Positions 56,629-64,000 of a stretch of DNA of 64,000 nucleotides are shown one piece after another. The notes under the pieces are model-generated. The model did no database searches. It was not told the origin of the DNA and saw only the letters and a list, made by a program, of their open reading frames with translations. The position numbers and the translations under genes were made by a program. Source of the DNA: Diphasiastrum complanatum (Eukaryota > Streptophyta > Lycopodiopsida > Lycopodiales > Lycopodiaceae); the NCBI GenBank assembly GCA_029204225.1, contig CM055109.1, positions 29,570,361 through 29,634,360 of the forward strand. The letters run 5' to 3'. How positions within the stretch are numbered: the first letter of the stretch is position 1; each line of letters opens with the position of its first letter.

Positions 56629-57124
56629 TGTAGGAAAATCAGAGAAATCATGATGTGCAGCGGAAGTGGAGCAGGTGGTGATGGATCGAAAGTGTAGCAG
56701 TTACCAGCAATGCATTCAAGATGACTCGAATCCCAAAATACGCAATAGAATAGATCGTGTAGACAAAACTTGCACTCTAATAATTATAAAAAATGTGAGT
56801 ACAAGAGCTTGAAGCTGGGCGCAAATCAGTAGGCGCACTGTTCTTCAACTGAGTTTGTTGATGATGATTAAGAAGCTCGGAAACTGAACTTAACTATATT
56901 TACAACATAACGCCTGTAGGATGATAACTTGATCAGTGTGGCGTTGACTCCAATGCAGATCTTCCTTTATGACTGGAAGTAAGGTGATCAGTACATTGAA
57001 AGTTGACATTAATCTACTTAATTAACTTCATCCATCCTATAGTAGGTAGCCGTTTTTTTGCAATGAATGTATCTACAGGAGTAGGTGGACTGTCAGTGTC
57101 GTGACACGAGACATATTCCTGACA
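56629..57124 (-). repeat. Copia 5' LTR, minus orientation
   Basis: 496 bp, TGTAGGAA to CCTGACA on the plus strand; TG/CA ends with short inverted repeats. The primer site is directly adjacent. Confidence 0.85.
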
Positions 57125-57149
57125 GTATAAAAAATTTACAAAGACTCAA

Positions 57150-57345
57150 AAATATACAAAGGGGATAATTTACATTGGATTGGAATTATACTAAGCGTCG
57201 AAAAAGTTAGACCTGATTCGATCCGATCCGATCCAAGGTCGAACATGTCAGGATAAATTAGACCCGATCTGATCCGACAATCCAAGGTCGAAGATGCCTG
57301 GATATTTTTTGCCTCGATCCAATTTGATCCAGGGTCAAAATCTCT
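57150..57345. repeat. GATCCGATCCAAGGTCGAA-type repeat
   Basis: Four to five worn copies of CGATCCGATCCAAGGTCGAA near 57205, 57265 and 57318, some shortened. Confidence 0.65.
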
Positions 57346-57574
57346 CTTTGATGGGATTAACATTGGGTCGAAAAAGGCTTGGATTGGTAAAATTTGATCA
57401 TAAATTTTTCAAACTTTATGTACAAAAATTCGAGCCTTCTTCTTTCATTTTTTTTTTTTTTGTTGTTTTCAAGGATAGATATAAAGAAGAATTTTTCCAG
57501 GATGCTCATTACCTAATGGAATTGGGTTTGAGCATGGAATTCCAACATCAACAAGGAGGTAAGTCTAAAATTTT

Positions 57575-57698
57575 GCAGAATCCAGTACATGGTAGCTGAC
57601 ATATTCACGAAAGGATTGAATCAAGAAGCACACAAGATTTTTTGTGCTATCTTGAACTTGCAAATCAAGGCATTCAAGAAACCAGATTAAAGAGGGGG
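57575..57698 (+). pseudogene. Copia RNase H tail and polypurine tract
   Basis: MVADIFTKGLNQEAHKIFCA and a few more residues, a stop at 57688, then AAAGAGGGGG directly before the LTR. Everything upstream of this element is missing. Confidence 0.85.
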
Positions 57699-58634
57699 TG
57701 TTGGATTCCTATCCTCTCCATCCCTATCTTTTTTCTAATCTAGATCCATTCACTAACTGTTGTGAATACATGTATACAGTCGCACACTCTGCAAAAATAC
57801 ACTTGTTTTCTAACAATCTACAGAAATACAAAAAAATTCGTCATAGAATCCTGACGACACGAAAGTGTTTGACCACCTCAGCTATTCGGCATTCGCCACA
57901 TCGAACATTTTGACGACTTTGACTTTCGATCACTCAACCATTCAGCCACATCCAAGGTCTGCCACCTCGAACATTTTCTATTCGACTTTCAATCCCACAA
58001 GCTAGTCACCTGTCAATCTCAAGTCGAGTCTATCAGAAGGCAGCTCAACCGTACAATCGTCAAGATCTCCAACGGACTCAGATATTGTCTGAAAGTGATT
58101 GATAACAACTCGTAGTGGATTAATCTAATTTGCAATGTACTGATTAACCTTTCTTTTAATTAGCTAGCCATTTGTATAAATACCCATTATCTTATCAGTT
58201 GTAAGGTTAATTTTTGAATCAATTATTGAACATACAAAGTGCAATTGTTCTATTCTTTCTCTTTGTTACTACAGAGTATTGTCTTAGAAAGAACACAACT
58301 CTGTCTGCATTCAGACTGTTATCATTCATGACTAATTGATATTCATTCCATAATTTGAGTCGTGTATCTTCTAATTGAATGCTTGTTTTATTCATGTTCA
58401 TATAGATCACCTAGACACTTTATGCTTCCACACATAAAATCTGGATCTATAACTCAGTGAATTCGTGCATGGCTATGAAATGAGTCTTTTGATCCAGTAA
58501 CTTTGCAACTGCGATCAAGTAAGACATAATTCGATTCATTCAAATTTGATCTAAATACGATATATGTAGTTGCATGCACTGAGGATTCTGCTCGTTTCTT
58601 ACTAATATGACATGCATTGCCTCGAATCCCAACA
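57699..58634 (+). repeat. Copia 3' LTR
   Basis: About 936 bp from TGTTGGATTC to GAATCCCAACA, good inverted ends. It directly abuts reverse transcriptase sequence of another family. Confidence 0.78.
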
Positions 58635-59060
58635 CATTCAATTCATTATTTCTCTTGCAACACTTTATGGATGGGATCTATGGCAATTGGATATCACTAA
58701 TGTATTCTTGAATGGAGATATTAAAGAGTAAGTTTACATGGAGCAACCTGAGGGCTACATTTCTCATGGCAAACCAAATCATGTGTGTCTTCTCCAAAAG
58801 AGTTGTATGGGCTTAAGCAAGCACCAAGGAGTTGGTATGCTAAGCTTACCACTTTTCTAATTTCTCAAAATTTCATTATGAGTGAGTATGATCATTCATG
58901 TTATTATAGATTTGTTGAAAATTATGTTACTATTCTTCTAATCTATGTGGATGATATTATTTTGAGTGGAGACAACAATGAAGATATAGATGACATCAAG
59001 AAAGCACTCAAGGAGTTATATAAGGTACATGATCTTAGTCATTTGTAGTATATCTTGGGT
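58635..59060 (+). pseudogene. Copia reverse transcriptase fragment
   Basis: Same family as the young element: IISLATLYGWDLWQLDI, FLNGDIKE, a stop, VYMEQPEGYISHGKPN, a frame change, LYGLKQAPRSWYAKLTTFL and LLIYVDDIILSG with intact YVDD, ending HDLSHL, a stop and YILGVGV near 59060. Both ends are cut by LTR-like sequence. Confidence 0.9.
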
Positions 59061-59460
59061 GTTGGAGTTTAATCTTACTTCTAGTCACCTGAATTCAGCT
59101 CTTGAGTTCTCCTGAACTATGTACATATACACTCTCCAAAACAGTCTATAGAAATACATGCAAATTCGAAGCAAAGCTTGAGCAACCATCACCATCAAAC
59201 TATGACTACAACCACATATTGGCAATCTATGAATTGTCAACATGCAACGTCACAGTTCACCATCGAACTATTGATAGTGAACGAACTATTGAATGTCAAG
59301 TTACCACTGAAATGGAACACTTTAACTGCCTTGTCTATTGTTGACTATGTCACAGTTCGTATACTACTATACGTAGTAACTCCTCAGTTTCATGACTCAA
59401 ATCTTATAACCAAGGAGGTTGAACAGCAGGAGTGATTAAGAGTTTCTACACGAACTTCAT
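59061..59460 (+). repeat. LTR-like segment starting TGTTGGAG
   Basis: Begins like the LTR at 57699 and shares phrases (ACATGTATACAGTCGCAC versus ACATATACACTCTCCAAA). The end is not resolved. Confidence 0.45.
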
Positions 59461-59500
59461 TGTGTGTGTGTCTGTGTGTGTCCGCGCGCGTGTCTAGGAT
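59461..59500. repeat. TG/CG dinucleotide run
   Basis: TGTGTGTGTGTCTGTGTGTG then CCGCGCGCG. Confidence 0.85.
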
Positions 59501-59697
59501 GAGCTAGTGAAGACTTGGAAAGGTCAATGAACATGATATAGATGGTTATAGCATAGGTTAGGTCATCTAGCCATAACAAATAGTAATAGTCACAATGCAA
59601 TTTTTAAAAACCCAAATGGCAGATTCCCAAATTTCCATGGTCGTCAATCTATTCATGGTTACTCATATATACATCATTTTCACTTAGAGAAAAATCC

Positions 59698-59904
<207 letters not shown>

Positions 59905-60084
59905 CATAGCTCTTTGTCACACATTTGTCCTCAAATCTGCACATTTGCATTGAAAACACCCTTTTGGAACTAATATACCATTGTTGTTGGTTTCTCCTAT
60001 TTTTAATGAGTTGTGTTTCTTCCTCATGGCAACCATTGTCTTTCTACACCCTAGGAGAAAATTATCAACATGAAAACAACATAT

Positions 60085-60215
60085 CTATGAAAAATGTCAA
60101 CTAGTTAAGTTGATCTAATTTGGCAACTTTGAGGCCAAAGTGAATTTTCAACTTAGAGATAGATTTTTTTATGTCAATAAGGCCTAAAAATAGTGTCCTT
60201 ACTATTTATAGCAAT
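60085..60215 (+). repeat. Copia LTR left-end fragment
   Basis: TATGAAAAATGTCAACTAG and the next 80 bases match the left end of the LTR at 22001 (minus). Confidence 0.6.
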
Positions 60216-60519
60216 TAGTGAAGTTGATAAGGTCAGATTTGGACCTACGTTCATTGGTTGATATAGATACATCGCATGTGAATGTTGTGTGTTGTACGGA
60301 CATGGATATTACCATATTGGATCTTTCCAGACAAAGTCTACAATTTTTGCCCCGACAACTGATTCTTTTCGAAAGGCAATTTCTATTCCTTCCAATAGTC
60401 ACGGCCCAAAAAAAGAAGAAGAAGCTGCAACTCAGGAGCAGCCGAATCAACCGACACAAAGTTGAGTTTCGTAGCCAAAAACTTCAACTAGAACATCAAC
60501 TTGAATTCGAACCCAGTCT

Positions 60520-60725
60520 ATCCGATACATTGATGAGTTTGCTCACTATTCTATTCACGAGCCAACCATAGTTGAAGAAGCTATGTCACAAGCAGATTTG
60601 GATCTCTGGAAAAAAGCAACGGACAAGGAGTACAACTTGTTGCTGAGGAACAACACATGGACTATCACTAGGGGATTCTCACAGATTCCCAACATTGACT
60701 ACTTCAAAACTTTCAACAGTCTGCT
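60520..60725 (+). pseudogene. Copia reverse transcriptase N-terminal fragment
   Basis: TIVEEAMSQADLDLWKKATD then NLLLRNNTWTI, joined directly to RGFSQIPNIDYFKTF. The connecting CKWIFK part is deleted. Family as the split copia at 38 and 42.7 kb. Confidence 0.8.
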
Positions 60726-60736
60726 CCAACTTTGAT

Positions 60737-61160
60737 ATAGTGTGATGTGAAGAATTTCAAATCATTAAGATCCAAAACATCCCTTTGATCTTTGGTTAGA
60801 AAGACAACAAATCACCAACCTTGCCAATGTAGAAAAATCAACATCTACTCTATGAATGAGATGCAAACATTAATAGATCTTGATCAAAAATCAATCAAAC
60901 CATGAAATTAAGTTGCAGTCTATACAAAAACAGTAAGCTACTGTATTTCACACGTGTGGATCCAAATATACCATAAATTGAACATTTTACACATAAAATT
61001 GCAAGATATCACCAATATAGTGCACCAATGGATAGATGACCCAAAGAGAACTCATGTGCAAGCATGAAATGAGATGAAAGAGAGAGAATGCTTCTCTTCC
61101 CACAAGTTACATCTATCAAACTATGACCAATCTTGACTAAACTAGTTGAAATCTTTCACA
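60737..61160 (-). repeat. Copia LTR, minus orientation, shortened
   Basis: From its start at 61160 (TGTGAAAGATTTC) to about 60737 it matches 61170-61809 in reverse complement, but roughly 200 bp of the early LTR are absent. Contains TTCACACGTGTGGA near 60948. Confidence 0.75.
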
Positions 61161-61169
61161 TGTGACAAT

Positions 61170-61809
61170 TGTGAGAGATTTCAACAAGTTTAGTCATATT
61201 TTGGTAAATTGTCAATTGAGGCCAAAACTCATTTTAGACTTAGAGATAAACTTTTTGAAGCTATATTAGTTTAAAATACATTCAATAAACACTTTTTGAA
61301 AGTGTGGGAAAGTTGGTAGTCAAGTTTGAGAGCGATTCAAATTTGAATTTTGGGTATTGAATCTAGTCCCAAAATAGTAGGATTTTCATATTGGAGGGAA
61401 AGCCAAGCGCCAAAGTAGGGTTTGGACCTAATATTGTTGTAAATAATGGAAAAATGGGTCTTCTCTCATCTCTCTCTCTCTCATTTCATCAGTATACATG
61501 GTTTTCTTGGGTTCTACTACTCATTGGTGCAGTCTCGTGATGTTATCTTGCAAATCTATGTGTAGAATGATCATTTATTGTTATTTTTGGTTACACACAT
61601 GTGAAATACAATAGAGTTCTATCATTTTATGAACAAAAACTATATTTTATGGTTTGGTTGATGTTTGATCAGTATCTCTTAGAGTTTGCATCTCATTTTG
61701 TATGTAGATGCTGATTTTTCTACATTGGCAGGATTGTTGGTTTGCTCTTTTTTGTAACCAAAGATCAGGGACATGGATTTAGATCTTGAATGATCTAAAA
61801 TCCATCACA
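61170..61809 (+). repeat. Copia LTR, plus orientation
   Basis: 640 bp, TGTGAGAGATTTC to AAATCCATCACA, with an adjacent primer site at 61810-61821. Confidence 0.85.
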
Positions 61810-61821
61810 TGGTATCAGAGC
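61810..61821 (+). other. Primer binding site, tRNA-Met type
   Basis: TGGTATCAGAGC. Confidence 0.9.
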
Positions 61822-62402
61822 TATTGTGTTTCAGGTTATGAAAGGATCAATCACATTTATCAAAGATTTGGAGGAGCTACCAATGCTAGAGCATGCTAGA
61901 TTGATTTCTACTCAAAAATTTGCATATGTAGAATTAATCTTTTGTAGGTCAAAACTCAATATAGGTTTATATACTTGATATAATCCGATTTCATGCTTGG
62001 TTTACTAGAATTAGCCAATTTTTGGTGCACTATAAAATTCTCATTGGAGGCTACAAGATGATATATCAGGTTTTTAGAAATTGCATGTAGAATTTGAGAA
62101 TTTCAATTTTTTGTGATTTTGTCAAGACCCTAATTTTGATTGATCTCTGGTTTGTGAGGTTATCGAACTTCATTTGAGTGTTTTTTAATCTTAGGAATTG
62201 GCAAGAATCATTAGATTGAGGATAGATCATAGGTTGATCAAGATCTCACTATTCTACGTGTTGATTTTCTAGTTAGAAGTGCTAGAAGAAATTTGAGAGG
62301 TTCCATATCTTTGTGATTTCTTCTTGAGTTCATTTGTTGACATTCAAGAGAGTGCTTTGTGCATTGGAACATGTTGAAAGAAGAAGATCAGGCCATTGCA
62401 AC

Positions 62403-63555
62403 ATGGCTACAAGTGGTGGATTCATGTTGGAAAGCATTACCTCAATTAACTATTCATTGTGGAAAGTGAGGATGAAATCACTTCTTGAGATGAATGATAT
62501 TTTGGATATTGTTGTAGGTTTGGAGGAGACACCAGCAACTCAACAAGATCAAATGAGGTATGATAAGAGGGCCAAAAGGGCCAGACACATGATTAAGATG
62601 AATGTTACCAATGAACTTTTCAAGGAGATTGGTAAGTGCACATAATCTTTGGAGGCTTGGGAAGCTTTGAAGAAGCTTTACGAATCCAAGTCTGCATCTA
62701 GAGTGTTGACTCTAAGAAGAAAAATCTTTCAAATTTTCCAAAAGAAGGAAGAGAGTACTCATGCTTTTGTTTTGAGGGTTAAAGCATTCAATGATGAGTT
62801 AGCATGTGTTGATGAGAGCATAAGGAGGTAGAACTTGTTCAAGTTATACTTAATGGTTGTTGGATGATCATGCTAATCTTGTTCAAAGTTTTGCTGTTCA
62901 AAAGACTTTGCCAAGTATTGTGGATTTGCAAGAGATTTTGGTAAATGAGGAGTTTAGGCTTCAAGCAAGAGGTGGATCTACATCAACATCTCAATATGAA
63001 GAGGAGGCTATGTTCTCATCAAAGGAAATTTCAAGGGAAAAGGCAAAGGCAAGTTGTCAAAAGGACAAGATCAAGGTGAGACTTCCTCTTTTGGCAAAAA
63101 GAAAGTAAGTCTAAGTTAGAATGCTTTTATTGTGGCATCAAAGGGCATTTTGCTAGTGAGTGTTTGAAGAAGCAAAGAGATGAAGGTAGCAAGCAAATCA
63201 ACTTTACTACTAATGATGAGGATCTAGGTGGTTGTGATTCTCTTTTGATGTGTTTTTCAAGTCCAATATCAAGTGAAGGTAACAAAGATTCATGGTGGAT
63301 CGATAGTGGAGTTAGGTGACTAGTCACAAGGAGTTCTTTACTTCTTTGGTCACTTATGATGGAGCCAAGAAAGTCACACACATGGTGGTAAGTATGTAAT
63401 TGACAGTACTGGTCCAATTCCTATTCGTCTTTCTACTAATAGGAAAACAAGACTTGATGGTGTTCTTTACATTCCTTCACTCTCAAAAAATTTGCCAAGT
63501 GTTGGTCAAATGATAGAGAAAGGATACATGGTAAAGTTTGGTGGTGATGCTTGTT
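62403..63555 (+). pseudogene. Copia gag and protease relic
   Basis: ATG at 62403 (MATSGGFMLES) opens a gag closely similar to the young element's. A stop lies at 62643 and frame changes near 62830, 62855 and 63105. The zinc knuckle CFYCGIKGHFASEC at 63123-63164 is intact. The protease site reads WWIDSGV then breaks. A later piece (LPSVGQMIEKGYMVKF) ends where the inverted LTR begins. The leader 61822-62402 matches 38836-39235 in part. Confidence 0.9.
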
Positions 63556-64000
63556 TCGTGAAACTTTTGCAAAACTCAAATTATTTCTGTTCGAGAATAA
63601 TTCGTGTTGGATCAATCAGTCTTTGTAACACAACAAAACGAAACGAGACAAAATCTAGACGAAAACGAAACAAAACGAAGTGAAGCGAAACTTAAACGAT
63701 CTTTGACATTGATTCATACTGGAAGCATAGAGATCGTGAAACGAAACGAAATGAAGCAAAAGCATTCTCGAAAAGATCAATCAAGCTCTGTAACGAGATG
63801 AGACGAAACAAAACAAAACAAAACAAAACTTAAGTGAGCTCTGAAATTGATTTACACATAGCCAAGTGATCGCAAAGTGAAACACGAAGCAAAAGCATTC
63901 ACACGAACAAAATTAGTTCATCAGGAATTCAGATATGATTGTTGGTCATTGTCGGCTATATCATTTCTACAATCCTTCAGAATGTAGACAGACACTACTG
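63556..64000 (-). repeat. Inverted copy of the TTTCG-rich LTR, cut by window edge
   Basis: Reverse complement of about 54807-55285, with the same AAACGAAACG clusters. It interrupts the copia relic just after GATGCTTGTTTCGTG. Confidence 0.85.

Noticed and set aside
60218-60571. Plus-strand ORF of 117 residues
   Set aside because: Only its end overlaps real copia reverse transcriptase text, and in another frame; the rest shows no family resemblance.

Overview
This window looks like nuclear DNA of a land plant with a large, repeat-rich genome. Almost everything recognisable is LTR retrotransposon: Ty1/copia fragments of several families, mostly primed by initiator tRNA-Met (TGGTATCAGAGC), and Ty3/gypsy fragments of both a chromodomain-type and an Athila/Tat-like (OTA) lineage. 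There is one host gene fragment with GT-AG introns. No rRNA, tRNA, CRISPR or operon structure was seen. A fern or gymnosperm would fit the density and decay of the elements, but the species cannot be fixed from the sequence alone.

Layout. 1-4.4 kb holds two decayed gypsy relics in opposite orientations. 5.1-8.3 kb (minus) carries the first three recognisable coding exons of a PhoD-like metallophosphatase gene; its first intron holds a decayed hAT transposon. 11.07-21.73 kb is an older copia element (minus) with its own 5-bp target duplication, lacking its reverse transcriptase. It is split by a 5,855-bp copia element (plus) at 12.77-18.63 kb whose two 653-bp LTRs look identical by eye, so this is a very recent insertion. 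21.7-31.5 kb is a patchwork of copia and gypsy pieces, including a gypsy gag relic with extra cysteine clusters.

31.5-43.2 kb contains an Athila/Tat-like gypsy element inserted in a copia element. The 5-bp duplication (TCCAA) and the copia reading frame match across junctions 5 kb apart and in opposite orientation, which indicates that roughly 10 kb has been inverted. 43.2-49.6 kb is AT-rich LTR-like sequence. 49.6-53.2 kb holds a copia integrase relic and an unrecognised long coding relic with many stop codons. 54.8-64 kb is a stack of copia LTRs, partial gag/pol pieces and a roughly 200-bp TC microsatellite, closing with an inverted copy of the 54.8-kb LTR at the window edge.

Nothing here forms a multi-gene pathway. 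The story is serial nested retrotransposition, internal deletion, inversion and mutational decay around one host gene, with one fresh insertion. No CRISPR, toxin or other accessory defence system was found. The least explained material is the unassigned ORFs on either side of pol in the OTA-like element, the cysteine-rich gag, and the 50.8-53.2 kb relic.
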